DNA of 64,000 nt from Hawksworthiomyces lignivorus (Eukaryota > Ascomycota > Sordariomycetes > Ophiostomatales > Ophiostomataceae): assembly GCA_002917075.1 (NCBI GenBank), contig NTMA01000027.1, positions 62,001 through 126,000 of the forward strand, in the 5' to 3' direction. Of this stretch, positions 54,643 through 64,000 are shown in pieces. The notes under the pieces were generated by a model. The model did not search any database, was not told the DNA's origin, and saw nothing but the letters and a program-made list of their open reading frames with translations. The translations under genes and the position numbers were made by a program. Position 1 is the stretch's first letter, and every line of letters begins with the position of its first letter.

Positions 54643-56721
54643 TCAAGCTGCTGGCTCGGCAGCCGCCGCCTGTGCCTCCGCCTCTTCCTCTGCGGCTTCG
54701 GTTCGACAACGCCGGCACATACACCACCCGCCCAGGCTGCCACTGGCCCACTCCCGCCTCTGCTGCACGGGCAGGTCCACGTCGCAGTAGTGGTTCAAGA
54801 TCTCTTCGCCAGCGGCGATGCCGCCTGGCCGCGGCTTTTCTTCGTCGCCGTTGCTGTCGCTATCACCCTTGGCCAGCGACCGCGGATGACGGAGTCGCAC
54901 GCGCTCCTCGCGGACCCACAGCACCATGCGGCCGCCCCACTCCCAGGTGACGTTGGGGTCGCAGTCGTGGTTGGCGAGGCACCACAGCGGGTGGACGGCG
55001 GCGACGTCGGGGCGGCCGTCGCGGCGGCTCTTGCGGGCGGAGGCGGTGCCGCGGAACTTGGCGTAGAGCGTGTTGCAGACCCAGACGTCGAAGCGCGCGT
55101 GCTCGGCGAAGACGTCGACGTCCATCTTCTCGAGCAGGTGCAGCGGCGCGGCCACGTTGGCGGCGAAGCTAAAGGGCAGCGTCCAGGTGGGCGGGGGGCC
55201 GGCGCCGCCGCGGGGCGCGCCGCGGGCCAGCAGGGCGTCGCCGGCGTTGGCGCCGGCCGGCAGAAAATCGCCCCAGATGTAGCGCACCTCGGGGGCGCGC
55301 AGCGGGTGCACGTCCGGGTCGTGGACGGCCATGGCCAGCACGCGCGCCAGCAGCAGCACGTAGAGGGCGTCGGCGGCGTCGCCCGCGTCCTCGGGCTCCT
55401 TGGCGATGGCGTCGACGGCCTCGCCGCGGTCGCACAGCGCCGGGTGGTAGCGCTCCAGCGCCTGGTCGCGGCAGAAGGCGTCGCAGAAGACGGCGTCGTC
55501 GCAGTCGGGGCACGCCACAGGGCCGCCGCCGCCGTCGTCCATTTCGCTATTGTTGCTGCCGCCGCCGCTTGCACCGCCGCCGGCAGCCGCCAGGTCCGGC
55601 AGCGCCGTGCCGCAGGCGTCGCACGTCGACTCCCGCAGCCGGTTGTTGGCCGTCAGCAGCGAGTACTCCCGCAGCACCACCTCGCCCGCCGCGATGGGCT
55701 CCTTGGCAAAGATGCCCAGCTGCTTGCACGTCGCGAGAGGAGCCGCGTCGTCGCCGCTGCCGCCGTCGCTCTTGTCGCTGCCGGGGCTGCCCCCGCCAGC
55801 ATCCCCGCCAGCGCCACCGCCCCCGTCGCCGTCGACCAGGATGGGCAGCTCCGTCGCCCGCACCTCGCATTTCGGCGCCGCCTGGGCGAGCCGCTCGTTG
55901 AGAAACGCCAGGGACTCGGCCGAGAACCGGTCCGGCTCGTGCGTGTTCCACGGGTAGACCTCGCGCCGTGCGAGGCCGCGGTCCGGCAGGTCCGCCGGAT
56001 TGTACGGCGGCGCGTCCGCCTGCTGCTCGCCGTCCTCGCCATCCCACGTCCTTCGCAGCCGCCGCCGCGCCATGGTGTCGATGTAGCCTTTGGTTTCCTG
56101 CAGCTCCTTGTTGCTTGGCGCTGCCGTCAGGCCGCGCGCGCAAAAGTTGTGCGCGCTGCGCAGGCAGCCGCAGAGGAGCAGGCTCAGCGACAGGATCTGG
56201 TAGCAGCGGACAGCCGCCGTAGAAGCCAGCTTTTGGCAGGCGGCCAGGGTCTCGGGGGACACACTGTCATCGTCTTCTCCATCCTCCTCTGCCTCGGCGC
56301 CATCTATACCTTCCCCGCCTGCTCCAGCAGCACCGGATTCCTCTGTCGCCTTTGCGCCACCCTCTTCGTCCGCTCCGCTCCCGTCTACTGCCGCCTCGTC
56401 TACCAGCGACCCGTACCTGAGCACGTCAGGCAGTGATCCGCCGTGGCTGTTGAGATACCCGCGCAAGGCCTCAACGGCTTGCTCATGGTACTCAAAGCTC
56501 TCGTCACTGACCTCATCCGTCAGCAACAGGGCCCGGTATGCGTCGCCGGCGGCCAGGTCGGGATAGCCCAGATCGGCATAGACCACGGCGCGGCGCAGAT
56601 AGAGGATGATGTCATAGGGCGACTCCTCCAGCTCATCCGTCAAATGTTGGCGACGGTCAAGCAGACCGCCGACGTGGGAGTCGATCGACGTCCTGTCGCC
56701 GGCACTGGTGTCGTCCTCCAT
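54643..56721 (-). CDS. SET and MYND-type zinc finger protein, TPR-like N-terminus
   Basis: About 692 residues in one exon. I use the ATG at 56721 (MEDDTSAGD); an ATG at 56766 would add 15. The N-terminal part has TPR-like helices (PYDIILYLRRAVVYADLGYPDLAAGDAYRALLL). The SET domain begins near LGIFAKEPIAAGEVVLRE. A zinc-binding insert follows (CDACGTALP...CPDCDDAVFCDAFCRDQAL...HPALC) and the core resumes with NHDCDPNVTWEW and GEEILNHYCDVDLP. A Cys-rich post-SET part (GWCMCRRC) ends it. The arrangement resembles SMYD-type lysine methyltransferases. The protein is unusually rich in Gly/Ala/Asp inserts. The opposite strand is open over most of its length because of GC bias only. Confidence 0.85.
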   Translation of the reverse strand: MEDDTSAGDRTSIDSHVGGLLDRRQHLTDELEESPYDIILYLRRAVVYADLGYPDLAAGDAYRALLLTDEVSDESFEYHEQAVEALRGYLNSHGGSLPDVLRYGSLVDEAAVDGSGADEEGGAKATEESGAAGAGGEGIDGAEAEEDGEDDDSVSPETLAACQKLASTAAVRCYQILSLSLLLCGCLRSAHNFCARGLTAAPSNKELQETKGYIDTMARRRLRRTWDGEDGEQQADAPPYNPADLPDRGLARREVYPWNTHEPDRFSAESLAFLNERLAQAAPKCEVRATELPILVDGDGGGGAGGDAGGGSPGSDKSDGGSGDDAAPLATCKQLGIFAKEPIAAGEVVLREYSLLTANNRLRESTCDACGTALPDLAAAGGGASGGGSNNSEMDDGGGGPVACPDCDDAVFCDAFCRDQALERYHPALCDRGEAVDAIAKEPEDAGDAADALYVLLLARVLAMAVHDPDVHPLRAPEVRYIWGDFLPAGANAGDALLARGAPRGGAGPPPTWTLPFSFAANVAAPLHLLEKMDVDVFAEHARFDVWVCNTLYAKFRGTASARKSRRDGRPDVAAVHPLWCLANHDCDPNVTWEWGGRMVLWVREERVRLRHPRSLAKGDSDSNGDEEKPRPGGIAAGEEILNHYCDVDLPVQQRREWASGSLGGWCMCRRCRTEAAEEEAEAQAAAAEPAA

Positions 56722-58009
56722 GAAACGAAGAAGAGCAGCAAAGATATGGGATATATGCGCAAGCAACGCAACTGTTGAACCCCGTCCCCGCTTTCAGAGT
56801 GATGCGCTGTTACCTTTCCGTGAAAATGAGATCATAAAAAGGTTTTTTTATGGAACCGAGAGCTGATCGACAGGAGAAGGTAATATGTGGGAGGAGCTTA
56901 GTGGTGGTCCTTTTGGTGGTGTCTTCTGACTTTACCGTTTCTGCAACTCAAAAAAAAAAAAAAAAAAAAAAAAGCCGAGATCGAGACCCCAGAAAAAAAA
57001 AAGTTTAGCTATGGTATAAATGCAGGACACATCGTGCTTCATGCTATATCTAAGTAACCCGTTCGCTTTAACTCCCCCTTCTCCAAGAGTTTCGATTTCC
57101 TCGACTTTTCATTCCGTATTGGAATGGATTTTCTCAGCTCGTTCACGCATTTCGTTTCCCTTCATCGTATTCAGTTTTTTCTACGTCATTATAAATTCCT
57201 CTTCGTCATCCTTTGGTACCGCTCAATATTGTCTTCTCATTCTTCTGCACCCTTCTCGAAATCTGCATCCTCTCAGCTGCCCAATACTGGATTTGCGGGG
57301 TTTCTTTTTATTTCCATGCTCGTGTTCTCTATGTTTCTAAGTGTTTATTTTCTTCGTGTGCAGACACGCTGTTCTTTGACAGCAAAGCCATGGTATGCAT
57401 ATGCACGTCATCTGCGTCATTGTGCGTGCTGCCTTCATTATCCACCCAGTCCTCCGCTCTTCCCGGCCTGCTCTTAGACTTAGGGTTGAAAACCTGGTAG
57501 GGGGATACGAGACAAGGGAGCGGAAGATGGAGGGAGGGGATAAAGGATGGTAAAAATGAGAGTGTGTAAATTGCTTCTCCTTGGTCATCTGGCCTGGCCT
57601 ACTGTCTTGTAGTGTTTACTTGACCGATATTCAGCTGTAAAACCTCAAAGGTTTTAAGGGTTTTTTGGGGACACTCCCAATGAGAGGAAATGCTTTTTCT
57701 TGTGGCTAGAGAACGATAAGAGTGAAAATTCTGACAGGTTCAACAGTGGAGATATCAAAACTAGATTATGCAAAATATTGGCATTGCAAAAAATGTCGGC
57801 TATGACTTCCATCTACGGCTGCGGAAATACATCTCTATTCCAAAGCTCATCTTGCAACCCCCAGAGTCTATGAAATTATCTTGCCATGGCTCTCTATGTT
57901 GATGGAAAAACGAATGACAAGCAAACGCCTCCTTCTACCCTTTTTTTTTTTCTTTCCATTTTTCAGTTCTTTTCATCTATAAAATAAACTGCAAATAGAG
58001 AGCGATCTC
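56722..58009. other. Intergenic, contains A-run
   Basis: About 1.3 kb without a recognised gene, lying between the SET gene start and the 3' end of the phosphatase gene. A 24-nt A-run is at 56950-56973 and T-runs are at 57942-57950. Confidence 0.55.
56950..56973. repeat. 24-nt poly-A tract
   Basis: Uninterrupted A-run upstream of the SET gene, which reads as poly-T on the coding strand. Poly-dT tracts are common nucleosome-excluding promoter elements in fungi. Confidence 0.85.
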
Positions 58010-59313
58010 TCACTTGCTGGCCGGTCCGCGGAGGTCGCTCAGGCCGTCGACGTAGTAGGCGGGCACGGCGACCGCGTCGGGCCGCTCCCAGTCGGCTTTG
58101 GAGTTGACGCCGGTCAGCACGGCCAGGGTGCCGCCGAGGCGGCCCTCGACGCCGAACTGGATGTCCGTGTTGAGGCGGTCGCCGATCATGCAGGTGCGGG
58201 CGCGGTCGAGCTGGAACTTGCCCTCGACGGCGTCCATCATGGCCTGGCTGGGCTTGCCCAGGGCCAGCGGCGGCCCGCCGGTCATGTTGGTCAGGTTGAC
58301 CACGGACACGGAGCCGGCGCCTGGGAAGAAGCTCTGGTACATGGGCAGCGTGCTGTCCAGGTTGGTGGCTAGGAAGAGTGCGCGGCCGTCGTCGCCGCCT
58401 CCTCCTGCGCCGGCCGCGGCCTTGTTGCCCTTGCGGTGGTTGCCCCGCAGGTAGGCGTGGGCGTGGGCCAGCTTGTAGTAGTTGATGTGGAAGTCGAGGC
58501 CGGCCAGGACGACGGCGACGTCCGGGTCGAGCGCCGAGCCGTCGGCGACGCCCTCAAAGTCCTCGGCGGCCATGCCCAGCCGGCGGAAGGCTGGGTCGGT
58601 GCCGCCGATGTAGGGGATGCCCTCGCTGGCCAGCTCGGCCTCGATGCCGGCCTCGCCCAGCACGTAGACCTTGTTGCGCGGCGCCTGCAGCTTCAGGATG
58701 CGGGCGATGTAGATGGCCGCCGAGTACGACGACCCAAAGATGTCGTCGACCTCGCAGGGGATGCCCTTGGCAGACAGCTTGGCGTGGTACTCCTTGCGCG
58801 ACTTGGTCGAGTTGTTGGTGACGAAGACGGTGCGCTTCCCTGAGGAGAGGGATGCCGCGAGGAGGGAGGGGTGAGAGCGGCGCCTCTGTTAGCCCGAGCA
58901 AGACACAAATAGGAAGACGACTCTTAGCAGCCCACGCCGCACAGGCAGCCCGCGGCGGGCCCGGAACAAGAAGAAACGTACCTTTGCTCTGGAGGAGCTT
59001 GATCGTCTCGGGGACGCCATCGAACACATGCTCGCCGGACCATAAGACGCCTGGTAATACATTTCCCCCCCCCCGCACAGTCAGCGGCATGGAGCTCTCG
59101 AATCACAGGGGCGCAAGGACACTATGGAATGGGATGCGCACCATCGCAGTCAATTAAGAAGGTCTGCTACCTGTCAGAGTCCGTGGTATCAAAAAGAAAG
59201 CTTACACCCAAAGAGGCGCAAAGGGTTCAAGGGCAAATGCTTCTTACGTCAAACTTGTCGAGAAAGTCTGCAATGGCTGAGGCGTCCCCAGTCAGGTATT
59301 TGGCTGCGGCCAT
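58010..59313 (-). CDS. PHO13: PHO13-type phosphatase (phosphoglycolate/4-nitrophenyl phosphatase)
   Basis: Four exons, 59313..59248, 59163..59142 (22 nt), 59050..58982 and 58839..58010, give 328 residues with consistent phases. Exon 2 encodes TFLIDCD and carries the catalytic nucleophile: the motif DCDGVLW has Asp27 and Asp29. Motif II is FVTNNSTKS, and motif IV is MIGDRLNTDIQFG. These identify a HAD-superfamily subclass IIA phosphatase like yeast Pho13 and mammalian phosphoglycolate phosphatase, which remove toxic side products such as 2-phosphoglycolate. Length is normal. A Gly/Ala-rich loop (58388-58430) sits in the cap domain. Confidence 0.92.
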
Positions 59314-62115
59314 GGTGGCGTGACCAATCGTGGAGAAATAGACACAAAGGAACGAGCAAAGGATCAATAGACGCTCCAATTCACGAAGCGAGAACCAGAA
59401 GCGCGGATTCTGGCGGCAGTGACTCAGTGAATATGGCTTTTGTCGGCAAATAAGGCGCAATGTAGAGCGAAGAGGTGTGTAGCCCACGGATATAAGCATA
59501 CAGATTGTCTACCATGCTACTGGAGAAAAAGTACATGCGCCTCTGGCGGCTACCTGCGAGGCCTGAGAACGCCCCCGTCTTTGTCTCAAATTTAGGCGTT
59601 TGGTGCCCCAGATGGAAATGCATGCCGCCAACTTCGTGCTTTGGAGCCTCCATGTGCCATTTTTATAGCGTCATTGAGTGTCATGGAGTGTCATTGTCTC
59701 AGGCTTGTGGTCTGCCCCGGATCCCCTCAAAAGCTACAAATGAGTCAGCACCGCGCAGGGCACACAAACTAGATGCGTGTTACGGAAGCATCCATTATGA
59801 AACGGAGAGAGAAAGAGACATCATTGCCGGTGCAAATTCGAGAACGGCTGCTTGGTCAGATCGGCACCGTCGGTTTGGGGAGAGCTAACGGCGAACCTTT
59901 TGCCTTTATCGGAGAGGGGCAAAAAAAAAAGCAGATAGAGACGAAAAAAAGAGTTAGGCACATGTTAAAGCGAGATTGAAAACGGCTAATGACGCAATGG
60001 GTTCCAGCAATAGAACGAAGCTAATGTACTTCGTGTACAAGTACTGTATGTAATCCAGAAGATTACGGGTACAAAATATGTCGCCCAGCTACAGCTACAC
60101 GCAGGCCGGGAATCCTGCAGACCAGCAGCCGCAGACTTCTACTCTGCCATCCGCGTTTCCTTGCCTCCCCAAAAGTCTGATAGGAGATGGATGTTATGAT
60201 CGGGACCAAGGTGATGGAAAATGGCGGTCAGAGAAGAGAGCCTGGCCATACGGCAGGGTAGAAAGGCCGGGATCTCTGTCTAACCTTGTCAGCTCTCACA
60301 TTTGGAGTCTTATGACAATTACATCACCACAAGGCTTGCATAATAAAAGCAAGGAACAAAGACCAGCAGGTATTCTTGAGGTAGACAGGAAAATGCCATC
60401 TCGTCGTATCTGTCTGTCTACGGTGTGATGAAGGACGCCAAGGTTCCCGTATTTTGTCTCAACAGCCTTCCGTGTGCTGCAGCTTGCATTGTCTGAGGAA
60501 GTGGGTGCGTTCCCCATACGCAAGTACCCTGAGAAATGAGCGGACAGGTAGAGGCGGGCGGAACAACTAGAAGCAGAATAAGGGTCTTCGGTAGAGCCTT
60601 ATCCAGAATACGTGAAATGCATTTTGTGCCAGCATCCGACATGTCTACCAGTACGAGTAACTAGTGCGCGCGAGAACCAAATGCGAGAGGTGCTCTCATT
60701 ACCAAAGATACTTACGGCATGGTTACAAAACCGCGGCCGATTATTAGCTGTTACAAACAGCGTAGGTAAATTGACCATTTTCTGCACTTGCTTATAATAT
60801 CAAGGTATGTAGCTCGGGTAGGTAGAGTTATCTCGGGGCGCTAGCCTGTATTATTATGTACATATGTATTACTCTTCTTTCACTTCACGAACTGCCATTC
60901 ATGGAGGGGTTCGCAGCGCCGGATCTCTGTCGATGGCCATGGAAAAGTGCCCCGCAGCGCCTTTTTTTTTTTTTAACAGTTTTTTTTTTTGTATCATTTT
61001 CTATCCGATTCTTTTTTGCTCGTCTCCGTAGAATTAAGCCTGCAAGGAAAGAGCTAAGTTGCCCGAATAAAAAGGTCGAGCTTTCTCACTCTGAATCTCG
61101 CCTTTCACACCCCCCCGTACTTTATTTCTTTTTCTTTATGTATAAAGAAGAGAGAAGAAAAGATACAATTGCACCTTGAAAACACTCAATCGTAACAGCA
61201 TATTCAGGAGATATATATCAGCACATCAATGCCATTCGGTTGTGCATTTTCGAGCGTCTTACAATAACCTATCGTACGGAAAAGCACTGCAACAGTCGCA
61301 TTCGCAACAGTCGCATATTAGTTCTTTCCCCCTCCATCAAAGCTCCGGTTATTAGTCCAAGCAATCACCAACCGCCCCTCCTTCCTCAATACTACGCTTC
61401 GATCTCTTTCCCTGGCAATCAAGTCGCTCCTTCGCTCTTCTGCGCTCTTCTTCAGCTTCTTGTTTATTTATTTTCTCGATTCTTCATTCCTTATTATCTC
61501 TCCATTTACTCGTTTTCGTGTGCCAATCACAGCCTCGTCTGCATCCGGCTTTCCCCTTATCTTGCTGCCAGTCTCATCGGTGGCCTTGCACAGCTAGACG
61601 GCAAAAAAAATTAAGGAAAACCTGCGACGGTTCAGGATCGTCCTTGAATGCTTCTGCCAAGCCGGCGATCAACGTCCTTTCAGTGGCCTAAATCCTCTCT
61701 CACCCCTCCCCCCACCTTATTAGAGACGAAATAGCCACATAGAACCATTTGCTGCAGTCGACATCCCATCCCACTACAACAGCAAGACCGGCAAACCGAC
61801 TGACAAGGAATCTTTTTTGTTCTTCATCTTTGTGCTGTCAGTAGCTTTCATTTCTGGTAATTTTTGCGTCCATCTTTCTTTTTCGCTGGTGCATATCCCG
61901 TTCTTTAGAACGAAGCTTGTGCAAGGCCCCCCCCCCCTTCGTATCTCCCCTTCTCTAACTATTCTTTTTTTGATCCTAGGTCTTTCGGATCTTCTGGCGC
62001 GATATCTCGCTGCTTTTTGACTTTCACCGAAAAGCTACCTTCAACCGAACGGAGGAGAAGAGGTGGAAAGAATATAAGCAAAGAACAATAGCTACGTAGG
62101 GAGCAACATCTCAAA
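59314..62115. promoter_or_regulatory. Divergent region, phosphatase / 6-phosphogluconolactonase
   Basis: 2.8 kb without a recognised gene lie between divergent starts. The right part is pyrimidine-rich leader of the lactonase gene and carries a probable 5' UTR intron at 61857-61979. No domain-bearing frame is seen. Confidence 0.5.
61857..61979 (+). other. Probable 5' UTR intron of 6-phosphogluconolactonase gene
   Basis: A GTAATT donor at 61857, a CTCTAACT branch near 61953-61960 and a CCTAG acceptor ending at 61979 define a 123-nt intron, 136 bp before the start codon. It contains a C-run at 61927-61937. Confidence 0.45.
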
Positions 62116-62901
62116 ATGGGCAAACAGACAAACCTCTACTCTTTCCCCGACGTTGCCTCCTTGGCACCGGCTCTCCGGTCGTATGTCGTTCAGTGCCAAA
62201 ACGGCGGCCTGTCCCGCCACGGCGTCTTCAAAGTGGGCGTGTCTGGTGGCAGTCTGCCCGCCACGCTTGCCAAGGCTCTGCTGATGCCGCCAACATCCGA
62301 CGACGACGTCGTTCACTTCGACAAGTGGGAGATCTTTTTTGCCGACGAGCGTGCTGTGCCCCTCGACCACCCCGACTCCAACTACGGCCTGTTAAAGTCG
62401 GAGCTTCTTGACAAGCTCCCCGCCGACGCTGGCAAGCCGACCGTGCACGCCATCGACACCTCTGTGTTGGATGACACGCAAGAGCTCGCCGACCGGTATG
62501 AGCAGGTTCTGGTGACGTCGTTTGCCAGCCGCGACAGCGTGCGCCTGCCCATCTTCGACCTGCTGCTTCTGGGCTGTGGACCCGACGGCCACACTTGCAG
62601 TCTGTTCCCCGGCCATGAGCTGCTGCGCGAGTCGAGCGCTTGGGTCGCTCCGATCGAGGACAGCCCCAAGCCGCCGCCGCGCCGGATAACGCTGACTCTT
62701 CCCGTGGTGACGCACAGCGTGCGTGTGGCGTTTGTTGCTACTGGCGGTGGCAAGAAGGGCATCATGAAGCAGATCTTTGACCAGGACAGCGGACTGCCAT
62801 GTGCCCTTGTCAATGAAGGCGCCGGTGACCGGTGCAGCTGGTTCGTGGACAACCCGGCCGTGGAGGGTGTGAGCTTCCCCAAGCGAGGCTTCAACTTGTA
62901 G
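62116..62901 (+). CDS. 6-phosphogluconolactonase
   Basis: A single exon encodes 261 residues. The enzyme hydrolyses 6-phosphogluconolactone in the oxidative pentose phosphate pathway, in the cytosol. Recognisable segments are FKVGVSGGSLPATLA, the WEIFFADERAVPLDHPDSNYGLL signature, LPIFDLLLLGCGPDGHTCSLFPGHELL and RITLTLPVVTHSVRVAFVATGGGKKGIM. Length matches the eukaryotic 6PGL/Sol family. The start at 62116 is just ahead of the conserved LYSFPDVASLA region. Confidence 0.95.
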   Translation: MGKQTNLYSFPDVASLAPALRSYVVQCQNGGLSRHGVFKVGVSGGSLPATLAKALLMPPTSDDDVVHFDKWEIFFADERAVPLDHPDSNYGLLKSELLDKLPADAGKPTVHAIDTSVLDDTQELADRYEQVLVTSFASRDSVRLPIFDLLLLGCGPDGHTCSLFPGHELLRESSAWVAPIEDSPKPPPRRITLTLPVVTHSVRVAFVATGGGKKGIMKQIFDQDSGLPCALVNEGAGDRCSWFVDNPAVEGVSFPKRGFNL

Positions 62902-63041
62902 TGGACGGAGATAACTGGTGGAGCCATTGATGGAGGTTTCTCTGAGAGTCCACCTCGAACCAGGGCCATGCAAGATACTGAGTGGAAGAGGTGTACTTGT
63001 CGATTTTGTCTGCCGCAGTCGTTTCTTCCATTTCTCTTTCC

Positions 63042-63075
<34 letters not shown>

Positions 63076-64000
63076 CGATTCTTTTATGACATGATGGCGG
63101 CGCCAGCGTCATTCGCTTCAGAGCCATTCGCTTCATCGGCCTCTCTTCTTTACGTCTTTTTCACCTTTTCCCCTCTTACTTTCTGGTGTTGTTTTCGTCG
63201 GCTCAATCACTTGTCTGCTTCTCATCCACCGTCAAGTCCTCTCCATTGGTCTCTTCATGTCTTTAAAAACGATCTAGCCTTTCTTCTGCCCTGTTACACG
63301 TTCCTATTTTATTTTCGCTGCTCGCTTCATGTCCCGGCCTTTCCAGAAGCTAAAATTGACCTTTTATGTCTGCTCCCTCACGATATATGGGACGTGGATT
63401 TTTATTTAGACAGTTTATTATTTCGGGAAACAGAAAAAAAGAGTTACTGGTCGCAGATAGCACAGACCTCTTTAAGAACAAATAGGTTCTCTGCGCCTGC
63501 ACAATTGAAATGTAATCTATAGAAGAGAAAGTAATCTCAAAGTACCATGTTCCATTGCTCTAAAGCAGGTGCGCAGTGTTTCTGTGGATACAGTCCACAA
63601 ATCCATGCCATTGAAGACCGTTACACCCAAATACACTGCATGTTATATTTTTGATGCTTTGACGTTGATATTACTTTACCGGGACGGTGGTTTAATGTAT
63701 TTTGCCGTTTAAGGAAAGTATGTGCAACTACGTGCATTTTATGAATAAATCCGGTACGTATATGGGGTTTAAGTCTTAATAATGCATTGTTTCTCCCTAC
63801 AGCAAAGTTCTTCGTCTGTCTCGCCTGAGCAGATCCAAGCGGACGGACTCCGTTCATAACACAGAAGGGGGCATCGCCTGAAAGGGAATGTAGCTCTTGC
63901 GCAATTGGCAAGGAGTTGAGCGACAAGATGCGATGGACCCGGAATAGCAAGGGCGCCAATAGTCGCCTTTCGTTGGCGGGCATTTCAAAGCTGGCGTATC
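62902..64000. other. 3' flank and window edge
   Basis: No gene recognised. It has a 33-nt T-run at 63043-63075 about 140 bp after the lactonase stop, and AT-rich DNA to the window end. Confidence 0.5.
63043..63075. repeat. 33-nt poly-T tract
   Basis: Uninterrupted T-run downstream of the lactonase gene. Exact length may be affected by sequencing. Confidence 0.9.

Noticed and set aside
54553..56436. 627-residue open frame antisense to the SET gene
   Set aside because: Low-complexity Val/Ala/Arg translation produced by GC-rich codons of the SET gene, with no family resemblance.
1..64000. tRNA, rRNA, CRISPR arrays and transposons
   Set aside because: No internal promoter boxes with a foldable cloverleaf, no ribosomal sequence, no repeat-spacer arrays and no transposase or reverse transcriptase frames were recognised; a covariance-model and repeat search would be needed to exclude them fully.

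Overview
The window is nuclear DNA of a filamentous ascomycete, most likely a Sordariomycete (Hypocreales is my guess; the sequence alone does not settle it). Evidence: genes carry short GT-AG introns of about 55-140 nt with CTRAC-type branch sites, coding exons are GC-rich and intergenic DNA is AT-rich, and the families are typical of moulds (PacC with three C2H2 fingers, Stb3-type Sin3-binding protein, DUF3176, QutA/QutR-like regulators, F-box families). No tRNA, rRNA, transposon or CRISPR array was recognised. Most gene models below were re-spliced by hand.

Layout. 1-16 kb: an intronless F-box protein; a PAR32-like GRGGAGN-repeat protein; RLP24 (with a 5-nt first coding exon) divergent from PAM18/TIM14; a DEDDh 3'-5' exonuclease-like gene with an apparent one-base frameshift; a second F-box protein; a DUF3176 membrane protein. 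16.2-31.3 kb: an eight-gene catabolic cluster (maleylacetate reductase, hydroxyquinol/catechol 1,2-dioxygenase, a SnoaL-like putative aromatic acid decarboxylase, a Gfo/Idh/MocA dehydrogenase, a QutR-like repressor, a QutA-like Zn2Cys6 activator, 3-dehydroshikimate dehydratase, a quinate-type MFS permease). 31.9-43 kb: KU80, a TMEM205-like membrane protein, a poly-Q hypothetical protein, a DUF1295 reductase-like protein and TOP3. 43-64 kb: STB3 and pacC inside very long non-coding flanks, a SET/MYND protein, a PHO13-type phosphatase and 6-phosphogluconolactonase.

The most interesting region is the 16-31 kb cluster. It looks like a fusion of the quinate (qa/qut) regulon with the lower hydroxyquinol branch: uptake, oxidation, dehydration of 3-dehydroshikimate to protocatechuate, decarboxylation, intradiol ring cleavage and maleylacetate reduction toward 3-oxoadipate. 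It lacks the catabolic dehydroquinase (qa-2) and the classical quinate dehydrogenase (qa-3), although the genes on both sides of it are unrelated. Four of its five promoter regions contain an 18-bp CGG-N12-CCG element, and three of these share the core NTAAG. The spacing agrees with the GG-N12-CC layout of the QA-1F/QutA operator, so these are candidate cluster-specific operators.

A second strong regulatory signal is a 257-bp array of eleven GCCAAG (PacC-type) hexamers about 0.9-1.2 kb upstream of pacC, consistent with autoregulation.
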